This document shows, in pieces, positions 35,859 to 43,219 of a stretch of DNA of 64,000 nucleotides (its first letter is position 1; every line of letters starts with the position of its first letter). The notes under the pieces are model-generated. The model searched no databases, had not been told where the DNA came from, and was given only the letters and a program-made list of their open reading frames with translations. Location: assembly GCA_023265025.1 (NCBI GenBank), contig JAHFUP010000006.1:1-64000 (forward strand), read 5' to 3'. This DNA comes from Acidimicrobiia bacterium. Its GTDB lineage: Bacteria > Actinomycetota > Acidimicrobiia > Acidimicrobiales > AC-14. The position numbers and the translations under genes are program-made.

Positions 35859-37280
35859 TTACGCCTGCTTCTCCTTGCGGACCAGCCAGCGCAGGCGCTT
35901 GGCCCCCTCGAAGGCGGCCTCACCGGCCAGCTGACCGATGCTCGTCGAAAGCGTCGGGTACACGTGGATCAGGCTGGCGACCTCGGCCAGCTTCAAGCCC
36001 TGGTTGATGGCCAGGGCCAGCTCGTGGATCATCTCGCCGGCCGAGGGCGCCAGGATCTGGGCGCCGACCAGCTTGCCCTTGGCGGTGACGACCACGATGC
36101 AGCCTTCCGACGCCCCGTCGGCCCGGGCCCGGTCGGAGTGGGAGAGCTCCATCCGGTACACCTCGACGTCGTCGCCGTGCTTCTTCTCGGCCTCGGCCAC
36201 CGTGAGGCCGGCGTGGGCCAGCTCCGGATCGGTGAACGTGCACCACGGCACGAAGTCGGTGACCTTGCCCTTGCCGGGGTAGAAGGCGTCGCGCACGGCC
36301 CGCACGGCCTCGTAGGCCGCCGAGTGGGTGAACAGGAAACGCCCGGCCACGTCGCCGGCGGCGTAGATGGACGGGACGCTCGTGCGCATGCGCTCGTCGA
36401 CCTCGATGCCCCGCCGGCCCACCTTCACACCGACCTCGTCCAGCCCGAGCCCCTCGACGTTCGGCCGCCGGCCGACCGCCACCAGCAGCTCCTCGGCGTC
36501 CCAGCGGGCGGGCTCGCCGGCCTCGGCGCCGAAGACGATCTTGCGGCCCTCGGCCACCGCCACCCGCTCGGTCGCGACATTGCACCGGAGGTCGACCCCT
36601 TCCTCCCGCAGCATGGCGGTCAGGGTCTCGACCAGGTCGGGCTCGTCGCGGGGCAGGATGCCCGGGCCCTTCTGCAGCACCGTGGTGCGGATACCCAGCC
36701 GGTTGAAACCCTGGGCCATCTCGATGGCGATGGGTCCCCCGCCGATCATCACGATGCTCTTCGGCGCTCGCTCGATCTCGAAGACCGTCTCACTGGTGAG
36801 GAAGCCGGCCTCCTTCAGCCCGTCGATCGGCGGCGTCAGGGGCCGGCTGCCCGTGCACAGCAGGATGAACCGGGCCTCCAGCGTCCGGTCCTGACCCACC
36901 AGCTCGACGGTGTTCGGACCGGCGATCCGGGCCTGCCCGGCGATGATCTCGATGCCCATGGCCTTGAACCGCTCGGGGTCGTCGTCGCTGGCGGCCAGGT
37001 CCTGCTGGATGGACCGGATGCGCTTCCAGACCAGCGAGGTGTCGATGTCGACAGGGTCGATCGACGGCAGCCCGTACTTGTCGGCGACCTTCATGGTGTG
37101 GGCCGCCTTGGCCGACGCCAGCAACGCCTTGGACGGGACGCATCCCGTCCACAGGCAGTCGCCACCGACGCGGCCGCGCTCGATGATGGCCACCCGCAAG
37201 CCGATGGTGGCCGCGAACTCGGCCCCCACCATCCCTCCCGATCCCATCCCCACGATGATCAGGTCGTACCGGCTCGCCAT
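35859..37280 (-). CDS. FAD-dependent pyridine nucleotide-disulfide oxidoreductase (MerA/Lpd-like)
   Basis: This 473-residue class I flavin disulfide reductase has an FAD motif (LIIVGMGSGGMVGAEFA), redox cysteines C42 and C47 in GGDCLWTGCVPSKALL, an NAD(P) motif (IVMIGGGPIAIEMAQ), the second FAD motif IYAAGDVAG and a C-terminal dimer domain with HVYPTLSTSI. The Glu expected after the active-site His in lipoamide dehydrogenase is not evident. It has no N-terminal metal-binding domain and no C-terminal CC pair, so it is not clearly a mercuric reductase. The substrate is unknown. Confidence 0.9.
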   Translation of the reverse strand: MASRYDLIIVGMGSGGMVGAEFAATIGLRVAIIERGRVGGDCLWTGCVPSKALLASAKAAHTMKVADKYGLPSIDPVDIDTSLVWKRIRSIQQDLAASDDDPERFKAMGIEIIAGQARIAGPNTVELVGQDRTLEARFILLCTGSRPLTPPIDGLKEAGFLTSETVFEIERAPKSIVMIGGGPIAIEMAQGFNRLGIRTTVLQKGPGILPRDEPDLVETLTAMLREEGVDLRCNVATERVAVAEGRKIVFGAEAGEPARWDAEELLVAVGRRPNVEGLGLDEVGVKVGRRGIEVDERMRTSVPSIYAAGDVAGRFLFTHSAAYEAVRAVRDAFYPGKGKVTDFVPWCTFTDPELAHAGLTVAEAEKKHGDDVEVYRMELSHSDRARADGASEGCIVVVTAKGKLVGAQILAPSAGEMIHELALAINQGLKLAEVASLIHVYPTLSTSIGQLAGEAAFEGAKRLRWLVRKEKQA

Positions 37281-37336
37281 GTAGGGCCCCCTCCCTCGCA
37301 GACGACTTCGGACAGTATCGCCGTAGAGTCGCAGTC

Positions 37337-38575
37337 GTGCCGAACGGCCAGGACACCGTTGGTGTCGACATCGTGTTCGGGATCGCCCTCCTGGGCACCC
37401 TGTTCCTGCTCGTCCGCCACTGGCGGGCGTTCTGGGACCGCGACTTCACCGCGTCGGATCGCCGGCTGGCCACCCAGTGCGCGGCGTTCGTCGTGCCACC
37501 GGTCGTGGTCCTGCTCCACGAGCTCGGGCACGTCGCCGCAGCTCGCATGGTCGGCGGCGAGGTGCTCGACTTCCATTACGGGCTGATCGAGGGCTCGGTC
37601 CGGGTGGCCGGCGGGCTCTCGGACGCCCAGTTCTGGTGGGTGGCCCTCGCCGGCAACATGGTCGGGGCGGGCACCGGGCTCGGCCTGTCGCTGGTGGGCG
37701 CCTACGGAGCGCGGCTACCCCGGGCGCTCCGGCGGGTCCTCATCCTGGGCGGCCTGATGCAGGTCGTCTTCCAGCTGGTCGTCTACCCCCTGATGTCGCT
37801 GTCCGCCCGCTTCGGCGACTGGGAGGCGATCTACGACTTCGGGGCCACGCCGGCCCTGAGCGCGATTACCGCCCTGACCCATGTCGTCGTACTGGCGGCG
37901 GTCTGGCGCTGGTGGCGGTCCGCGGGCCGGCGCACGCTGTTCAGCGTCGACCACGGCCTCGACGAGGAGGTGACCCGCCTTGAGCGGTCCATGGCCACAT
38001 CGCCTCAGGACCCTCAGCCGGCGATGGAGCTGGCCGTGCTGTACGCCCGCAACGGCGAGATGAGCCTCGGGCGGGCGACGCTCGACACGGCGGCCAAGCG
38101 CCCGAGCCTCACGGGTGCCGGCGCCGCCCGCCTGCACCTGGCCCGCGCCCGGCTGGCCGTCATCGAGGACCGCTGGAGCCAGGCCTACCTGGCCGCCCAG
38201 GCCGGCCTGGCCCAGCTGCCGGCCGGCGACGATGGGGAGGTGGCCCAGCGCCTGTGGGCCAACATCGGCCTGGCCCTCTCGTCGATGGGCCGGCCCGAGC
38301 AGGCGCTGGACGCTTTCACCCGGGTGCGGTCCCCGGTCGCCGACGACCCCCGGATCCTCTACACGAGGGGCGTGGCCCGCATCGCGGTGGGCGACCGGGT
38401 CGGCGCCCAGGCCGACCTGCACGCGGTCGTGGGGTGGCGCCCGGAGGGCGACCTGCTCCGCCAGTGGGCCGAGGCCAAGCTGGAGGGCCGGGAGCCGCCG
38501 CCCCCCGACGACAGCAACCGGCCCAACTACGCCCGGCGGACCAAGGCGCCGCCGGCGCCGATCGCCGGCGTGTGA
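37337..38575 (+). CDS. membrane zinc metallopeptidase (M50-like) with TPR-like tail
   Basis: This 412-residue protein has an N-terminal helix, a membrane segment carrying HELGH (residues 61-65) in FVVPPVVVLLHELGHVAAAR, further helices to about residue 200, and a soluble helical C-terminus with TPR-like repeats (AMELAVLYARNGEMSLGRAT, RLWANIGLALSSMGRPEQAL, ILYTRGVARIAVGDRVGA). HExxH inside a membrane helix is typical of M50 intramembrane or membrane-bound proteases. The TPR-like part may recognise a partner. The GTG at 37337 was used. The substrate is unknown. Confidence 0.82.
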   Translation: MPNGQDTVGVDIVFGIALLGTLFLLVRHWRAFWDRDFTASDRRLATQCAAFVVPPVVVLLHELGHVAAARMVGGEVLDFHYGLIEGSVRVAGGLSDAQFWWVALAGNMVGAGTGLGLSLVGAYGARLPRALRRVLILGGLMQVVFQLVVYPLMSLSARFGDWEAIYDFGATPALSAITALTHVVVLAAVWRWWRSAGRRTLFSVDHGLDEEVTRLERSMATSPQDPQPAMELAVLYARNGEMSLGRATLDTAAKRPSLTGAGAARLHLARARLAVIEDRWSQAYLAAQAGLAQLPAGDDGEVAQRLWANIGLALSSMGRPEQALDAFTRVRSPVADDPRILYTRGVARIAVGDRVGAQADLHAVVGWRPEGDLLRQWAEAKLEGREPPPPDDSNRPNYARRTKAPPAPIAGV

Positions 38576-38582
38576 GGGGGGC

Positions 38583-39542
38583 CTACCGCATCTTCGGCAG
38601 GGCGGTGAGGAGCGGCTCGAGCTCGGCCCGGGTGACGACGTTGTCGAACCGGGCCGCGACCTTGCCGTCGGCACCGATCACGAAGACCCAGGGCTCCTGC
38701 AGCTCGCCGTTGCGAAGCACCCAGTCCGCCGCGCTCTTGTTCACCGTCTGAGCCTGGAAGTCCCGCCAGATCTCGACGTGCACGAAGACGGCCCGGTCGC
38801 CGTACTGCTGGGCCAGCTCGGCGACGAGGTCGGTGACCGGGCCGCAGAACCGGCTGGTGCAGTAGACGGGCGTGGCGAAGACGGCCACCACCGGGCGCTT
38901 GGCGGCCAGGGCGGCGGCGATGGTCGTGCGGTGGAGGTCGGGGTCGGGGATGTCGCCGCTGCCACCGCGGGAGTCGATCGCCGCTTTGGGGGTGTCGGGC
39001 GTGGTCAGCGTGAGGGTCTCGGTGGGCAGGGCGGCGTCGCCCGGCGCCGGCACGGCATGGGTGGGGTTGACGGCGAAGGCGCCCTTCCCCTTCCGGGCCT
39101 TGCCGTCAAACGTGGCGGTCGCCTCCACCTCCCAGAACCCGGCTTTGTCGAACGCGGCCTGGGCGCCGTACACCCCGCGGGAGTCCGAGGACTTCACGAT
39201 CTGGGGCGCCGGCGGCGGGGGCGACGGGACCACCGTGCCGTGGATCGGCAGGTAGGAGGCGGTGACGGGGGGGCCGAACGGCGTGGCCGCGGTGCCGCCC
39301 TCCTTGGTGCCCACGTAGGAGAAGCGGAAGTCGACGGTGCCGTAGCCGATCAGGCGCTGGTCGACGGTGAGGAGGCCGACGATGAACCGGGCCGGGGCGC
39401 CGGTGGTGAGGTCGTAGCTGGCGACCTGGACGGCCAGGTCGTCGGCGCCGGCCTTGCCCCGCCCCCCCGAGCCCCCGCAGGCCGTGAGCAGGAGGACGAG
39501 GGTGCCGGCGGCGGCGAGTCGGCGGAACGGCATGGCAGTCAT
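38583..39542 (-). CDS. lipoprotein with thioredoxin-fold C-terminus
   Basis: This 319-residue protein has a lipoprotein signal (AAGTLVLLLTACGGSG; lipid-modified Cys about 21). An immunoglobulin-like N-terminal part follows (GAPARFIVGLL, FEVEATATF-like strands), then a thioredoxin-like domain with PVVAVFATPVYCTSRFCGPV, VFVHVEIWRDF and PWVFVIGADGKVAARF. The two cysteines are spaced CxxxxC rather than CxxC or the CxxxC of SCO proteins, so redox or metal function is open. It overlaps the upstream lipoprotein gene by 4 nt, and the two are probably co-expressed. Confidence 0.82.
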   Translation of the reverse strand: MTAMPFRRLAAAGTLVLLLTACGGSGGRGKAGADDLAVQVASYDLTTGAPARFIVGLLTVDQRLIGYGTVDFRFSYVGTKEGGTAATPFGPPVTASYLPIHGTVVPSPPPPAPQIVKSSDSRGVYGAQAAFDKAGFWEVEATATFDGKARKGKGAFAVNPTHAVPAPGDAALPTETLTLTTPDTPKAAIDSRGGSGDIPDPDLHRTTIAAALAAKRPVVAVFATPVYCTSRFCGPVTDLVAELAQQYGDRAVFVHVEIWRDFQAQTVNKSAADWVLRNGELQEPWVFVIGADGKVAARFDNVVTRAELEPLLTALPKMR

Positions 39543-39937
39543 TTCTCGCAGGCTGGCGCGGTGATGGCAAGTCGCCCCAGGCCGGTGCGATAGACGTCGG
39601 CCAGCCGGAGCAGGTCGTCGCGCAAGGTCGGGGGCGGCGTGGTCAGCTCCGATTCCACCTTCTCCTTGGCCTGGAGGAGGGCCGCGGCCTGGGCCCGGTC
39701 GACGTCCTCCAGCGCCCGGGCCACCGTGTGGAGCGCCTCGTGCGACCGGTCGAAGAACAGGGCGCGGGCCATGTCGAGACGGGCGGCCGCCTCGCACAGG
39801 CCGGCGTGGGCGTCGACCAGTCGGGCGACCGGCACCTGGTCGGTGCCGACGGTGATGGTCCTGGTCGAGCCGGCGCCGGAGTCCGAGCAGGCGACCGCCA
39901 GGACGGCGAGCGTTGCCACCGCCAGCCGCCTCAGCAT
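39539..39937 (-). CDS. small lipoprotein of unknown function
   Basis: This 132-residue protein has a lipoprotein signal (LRRLAVATLAVLAVACSDSG; Cys about 17). The mature part is mostly helical with charged repeats (LCEAAARLDMARALFFDRSH, ALEDVDRAQAAALLQAKEKV) and a Cys pair, one in GLCEAA and one in the C-terminal PACEK. No known enzymatic motif is seen. It overlaps the methyltransferase gene upstream by 7 nt and the thioredoxin-like lipoprotein downstream by 4 nt. Confidence 0.75.
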   Translation of the reverse strand: MLRRLAVATLAVLAVACSDSGAGSTRTITVGTDQVPVARLVDAHAGLCEAAARLDMARALFFDRSHEALHTVARALEDVDRAQAAALLQAKEKVESELTTPPPTLRDDLLRLADVYRTGLGRLAITAPACEK

Positions 39938-40533
39938 GGGGTATCGAGGCGGCGGAGGATCCGCAGGGAGCCGTAGCCGGCCTCTGCGATCGGCTCGAAC
40001 CGTCCCGACTCGACGGCCCGGCACCACACCTCGTACGGGGGCCGCCCGCCGGCGGCGCGGTCCTCGAAGACGTCGTGGATGGCCAGCAGCCCGCCGGCGG
40101 CGACGAGCGGCGCCCAGGCGTCGTAGTCGGCATGGGCCGGCGCCCGACCGTGGCCCCCGTCGATGAAGACCATGCCGAGGCGAGTCTGCCAGTGGGCGGC
40201 GACGAGCGTCGACTCACCGACCACGGCGATCACGGTGGCTTCGAGGCCGGCGTCGGCGATCGTGCGGCGGAACGCCGGCAGCGTGTCGATGCGGCCGGTG
40301 CGGGGGTCGACCAGCGTCGGGTCGTGGTGCTCCCAGCCGGCCTGGTTCTCCTCCGAGCCGTGGTGGTGGTCGACGCAGAAGAGGACGGTCCCCGCCTGCT
40401 CGGCGGCGTCGCCCAGGTAGACGGCCGACGTGCCGCACCACGAGCCGATCTCCAGCAGCGGGCCGGCTCGGGCCGCGTCGAGGCCGGCGGCGTGGAGGGC
40501 GAGCCCGTCGCCGGCGGGCATGAAGCCCGGCAC
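39931..40533 (-). CDS. class I SAM-dependent methyltransferase-like protein
   Basis: This 200-residue protein has the SAM-binding motif LLEIGSWCGTSAVYLG (about residues 26-41), FCVDHHHGSEENQAGWEH, an acidic motif MVFIDGGHGRAPAHADYDAW and LLAIHDVFED. The pattern fits the Methyltransf_24 / TylF-like group that methylates small hydroxylated molecules. The GTG at 40533 was chosen; no better upstream start is visible. Its stop overlaps the next gene. It follows cobT by 35 nt, but the product is not obviously part of cobalamin synthesis. Confidence 0.78.
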   Translation of the reverse strand: MPGFMPAGDGLALHAAGLDAARAGPLLEIGSWCGTSAVYLGDAAEQAGTVLFCVDHHHGSEENQAGWEHHDPTLVDPRTGRIDTLPAFRRTIADAGLEATVIAVVGESTLVAAHWQTRLGMVFIDGGHGRAPAHADYDAWAPLVAAGGLLAIHDVFEDRAAGGRPPYEVWCRAVESGRFEPIAEAGYGSLRILRRLDTPC

Positions 40534-40568
40534 TCGCTCGACCAGCGCGACACGGTCGGCGCGCAGCG

Positions 40569-41618
40569 TCAGGCCTTCCCGGTGACCCCGGCGCTGTCGA
40601 GGGTGGCCATCTCCCGGAGGACCTTGGCCGCGGCCTGGACGAGGGGCACGGCGAGCACCGCACCGGTGCCCTCGCCCAGGCGCATGCCCAGGTCGAGGAG
40701 GGGCGTCAGGCCGAGGTGCTCCAGAGCGACCGTCGCTCCCGGCTCGGTGGAGCGGTGGCCGGCGAAGCAGTAGTCGACGCAGCCGGGCGCCAGCGCGGCG
40801 GCCACCAGCAGGCCGGCGAGGGCAATGACGCCGTCGACCACGACCGGCACCCGGGCGGCGGCGCCGGCGACGACGAAGCCGGCGAGGGCGGCGATCTCCA
40901 GGCCGCCGACCTCGGCGAGGACCTCGAGTGGGTCGGCACCGACGGTCCGGGCCACTGCGGTCTCGACCACCCGCGTCTTGCGCCGGAGGGTCAGATCGTC
41001 GATACCGGTGCCGCGGCCCGTGACCTCGGCCGCCGGCCGACCGGTGAATGCGGCGATGAGGGCGGCCGAGGCGGTGGTGTTGCCGATGCCCATGTCGCCG
41101 GTGACAAGACAGCGGGCGCCGCCGGCGACGGCCTCGTCGGCGACGGCGGCGCCGGCGTCGAGGGCCTGCGTCGCCTCCTCGACGGTCATGGCCGGGCCGG
41201 CGGCCAGGTTGGCCGTCCCGTGGCGGACCTTACGCAGCAGGAGGCCGGGCGCCGGCGCCAGGTCGGCGACCACGCCGACGTCGACCACCACCACCTGGGC
41301 GCCGGCGTGGCGGGCCAGGACGTTGACGGCGGCGCCGCCGGCGCAGAAGGCGGCGACCATCTGGGCCGTGACCTCCTGGGGCCAGGGGGTCACGCCCTCG
41401 GCCAGCACGCCGTGGTCGCCGGCGAAGACGGCGACCACGGCCGGCTCGGGGACCGGCGGCGGGCAGGCGCCGGCGATGGCGGCCAGGCGGATGCCGACGT
41501 CCTCCAGCCGGCCCAGGGCGGCGCGCGGCTTGGCCAGCCGGTCGTGCCGTTCGCCCGCCTCGGCGCCGGCGGCGGCGTCGAGGGGGGTGAGCCGGTCGAC
41601 CGCGTCCCGAAAGGTCAA
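40569..41618 (-). CDS. cobT: nicotinate-nucleotide--dimethylbenzimidazole phosphoribosyltransferase
   Basis: CobT makes alpha-ribazole 5'-phosphate for the lower ligand of cobalamin. This 349-residue protein has VVAVFAGDHGVLAEGVTPWP, AFCAGGAAVNVLARHAGA, TGDMGIGNTTASAAL, VTGRGTGIDDL, LEIAALAGFVVAGA and FAGHRSTEPGA, all strongly typical, with a Glu near the C-terminus (MRLGEGTGAVLAVPL). It starts at a TTG (41618) that overlaps the gtrA stop as TTGA, giving the usual family length. No other cobalamin gene is in the window. Confidence 0.94.
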   Translation of the reverse strand: MTFRDAVDRLTPLDAAAGAEAGERHDRLAKPRAALGRLEDVGIRLAAIAGACPPPVPEPAVVAVFAGDHGVLAEGVTPWPQEVTAQMVAAFCAGGAAVNVLARHAGAQVVVVDVGVVADLAPAPGLLLRKVRHGTANLAAGPAMTVEEATQALDAGAAVADEAVAGGARCLVTGDMGIGNTTASAALIAAFTGRPAAEVTGRGTGIDDLTLRRKTRVVETAVARTVGADPLEVLAEVGGLEIAALAGFVVAGAAARVPVVVDGVIALAGLLVAAALAPGCVDYCFAGHRSTEPGATVALEHLGLTPLLDLGMRLGEGTGAVLAVPLVQAAAKVLREMATLDSAGVTGKA

Positions 41619-42112
41619 CCGCCGGCGGGCAGGGTCTGCTCGGGCTGGTGGGCGAACATGAGCTTGTTGAAGATGAAGAACTTGCCCACCCACAGGATCC
41701 CGAAGGCGCCGAGCGCGGCGCCGTTGACGATGAGGCGGGACGTCAGCTCGGACACCGAGTGGCTGTGGGCGAAGGTCTCCGCGTAGTCCGCCGCCCACGT
41801 CGAGAAGACCAGCCCCAGGAACGCCAGGCTCCAGAACGGGACGATCTCCTTCATGAAGTGCGACTTGCCCGTCTTGCCCCACGCCCACGCCCGGTTGAGG
41901 TAGTAGGAGGGAACCGCCGAGATGCAGACGGCGATGATGTTCGACGTGCGGGCCGACCAGAACGACTGGGCGATGAACAGCACGATCTGGGACACGATGA
42001 CCGAGACCACCGACACCATGCTGTAGCGGATCATCTTCCGACCGCCCGGCGTGCGCGCTCGTACAAGCAGGGATCGGGGGGAGAGCGTCACCATGGGGAT
42101 CGTATCGGCCAC
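41615..42112 (-). CDS. GtrA-family membrane protein
   Basis: This 165-residue protein has four hydrophobic segments (MVSVVSVIVSQIVLFIAQSF, NIIAVCISAVPSYYLNRAWAW, FWSLAFLGLVFSTWAADYAE, ALGAFGILWVGKFFIFNKLM). The AVCISAVPSYYLNRAWAWG stretch is the GtrA signature. GtrA-type proteins are linked to flipping or transfer of polyprenyl-linked sugars in the envelope. A GTG start at 42112 is assumed, with an ATG at 42094 as an alternative. It is coupled to cobT through a 4-nt overlap and is divergent from the palindrome-bounded gene. Confidence 0.85.
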   Translation of the reverse strand: MADTIPMVTLSPRSLLVRARTPGGRKMIRYSMVSVVSVIVSQIVLFIAQSFWSARTSNIIAVCISAVPSYYLNRAWAWGKTGKSHFMKEIVPFWSLAFLGLVFSTWAADYAETFAHSHSVSELTSRLIVNGAALGAFGILWVGKFFIFNKLMFAHQPEQTLPAGG

Positions 42113-42150
42113 TTGTGACCGCAGATCAAGCCGCGTTTGCCACCCCCACC

Positions 42151-42200
42151 CGATTTGGCTGCACTGACGTGCCTATAGACCCGTCAGTGCAGCCAGATCG
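42151..42200. repeat. 50-nt palindrome, copy A (left end of cassette)
   Basis: Nineteen-nucleotide arms (CGATTTGGCTGCACTGACG and its near-complement) enclose the loop TGCCTATAGACC. The arms differ by one T/C change that keeps pairing. The loop sequence is asymmetric and gives the element a direction, which is opposite to copies B and C. Confidence 0.9.
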
Positions 42201-42235
42201 GTGGAATGTCCCACCCGCTCGGCATCATTTCCGCC

Positions 42236-43144
42236 ATGGAAACCATGCGCCGACTGGCCGAGCAGCAGCACGGCCTCATCTCTCGTGAGCAGGCGCTCGC
42301 CCAAGGCATGAACTCGAACCAGATCGGTGCCCGCCTCCGACGTGGCACATTGGAGCGGCTCGCCCGCAACGTGTATCGGATGCCCGGGTCCGTGCGGACC
42401 TGGGAGCAACGCCTCCTCGCCACCGTCTGGGCCGCCGGCGTGGGCGCGGCGGCGTCCCGGAGATCGGCGGCTGCGCTGTGGCGGCTGCCCGGCTTCCGCC
42501 GCGACGTCATCGAGGTCACGCAGGCCCGGGGCCCGAGTACGCGCTATCCCGGTCCCGGGGTGCACGATTCACGGTTCCTGCCGGGACACCAGATCCGCAC
42601 GGTCGAGGCAATCCCGACGACGTGCGTCGAGCGGACGGTCCTCGACCTGTGCGGCTTCGTCCACCCGCAACGTTCCGAGCGGGCGCTCGACAACGCCCTG
42701 GCGATGGACCTGACCACCGTCCAGCAGCTCGCGCTGATGCTGGCGGAGACGGGCGCTCGCGGCCGCCCCGGCACCGCCCGACTCCGGGAGCTCCTCGCTG
42801 TACGCACCGACGACTACGTGCCGCCGGCGAGCGAACTAGAGGCGCTTGTCCTAGCCGTGCTCGACGGCGCGAACATCCCCCGTCCCGAACGCCAGCAATG
42901 GGTCGGCGGCACGACGGCCCCGGTCGGTCGGGTCGATTTCGTCTACCGCAAGGCCCGCGTGGTGATCGAGGCGGACAGTCGCCGGTACCACTGGGCGTGG
43001 CTCGACGTGCAGGCCGATCACCGACGCGACCTCCTGCTCAACGCCGCCGGGTGGACCATCATCCGGGTGAACTGGCATCAGCTCATCGCGGAGCCGGAGC
43101 TGTTCATCGCCGCGGTCAAGGGTTTCCGCCGGGCCGCCGCCTGA
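42236..43144 (+). CDS. AbiEi-type winged-helix / DUF559-like nuclease protein, intact
   Basis: This 302-residue protein has an N-terminal AbiEi-like winged helix (EQQHGLISREQALAQGM, RLARNVYRMPGSVRTWEQRL), a middle linker (TTCVERTVLDLCGFVHPQRS) and a C-terminal DUF559/Vsr-like nuclease core (APVGRVDFVYRKARVVIEAD, then SRRYHWAWLDVQADHRRD and TIIRVNWHQL). The D...E-x-D arrangement fits a PD-(D/E)XK site. The ATG at 42236 matches the start of the paralogue at 5290; an ATG at 42206 is possible. No toxin partner (AbiEii) is adjacent. The gene lies exactly between two inverted copies of a 50-nt palindrome, and its stop is in copy B. Confidence 0.85.
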   Translation: METMRRLAEQQHGLISREQALAQGMNSNQIGARLRRGTLERLARNVYRMPGSVRTWEQRLLATVWAAGVGAAASRRSAAALWRLPGFRRDVIEVTQARGPSTRYPGPGVHDSRFLPGHQIRTVEAIPTTCVERTVLDLCGFVHPQRSERALDNALAMDLTTVQQLALMLAETGARGRPGTARLRELLAVRTDDYVPPASELEALVLAVLDGANIPRPERQQWVGGTTAPVGRVDFVYRKARVVIEADSRRYHWAWLDVQADHRRDLLLNAAGWTIIRVNWHQLIAEPELFIAAVKGFRRAAA

Positions 43145-43191
43145 TCTGGCTGCACTGACAGGTCTATAGGCACGTCAGTGCAGCCAGTTCG
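43143..43191. repeat. 50-nt palindrome, copy B (right end of cassette)
   Basis: The arms TGATCTGGCTGCACTGAC and its near-complement enclose AGGTCTATAGGCAC. The inner GGTCTATAGGCA is the exact reverse complement of the loop of copy A, so A and B form terminal inverted repeats. The stop codon of the enclosed gene overlaps the left arm. Confidence 0.9.
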
Positions 43192-43219
43192 GGAGGGGGG
43201 CGGGGGTAGCCTCGCCCCG

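Noticed and set aside
35859..37280. A mercuric reductase and arsenic resistance region (with the ArsC-like gene at 32753)
   Set aside because: The reductase lacks the C-terminal cysteine pair and no mer or ars regulators or transporters are nearby.
42151..42200. The palindromes as simple rho-independent terminators
   Set aside because: Copy A lies between two divergent genes, where no transcript ends are expected, and none of the copies has a U-tract; termination may still be a side effect for copies B and C.
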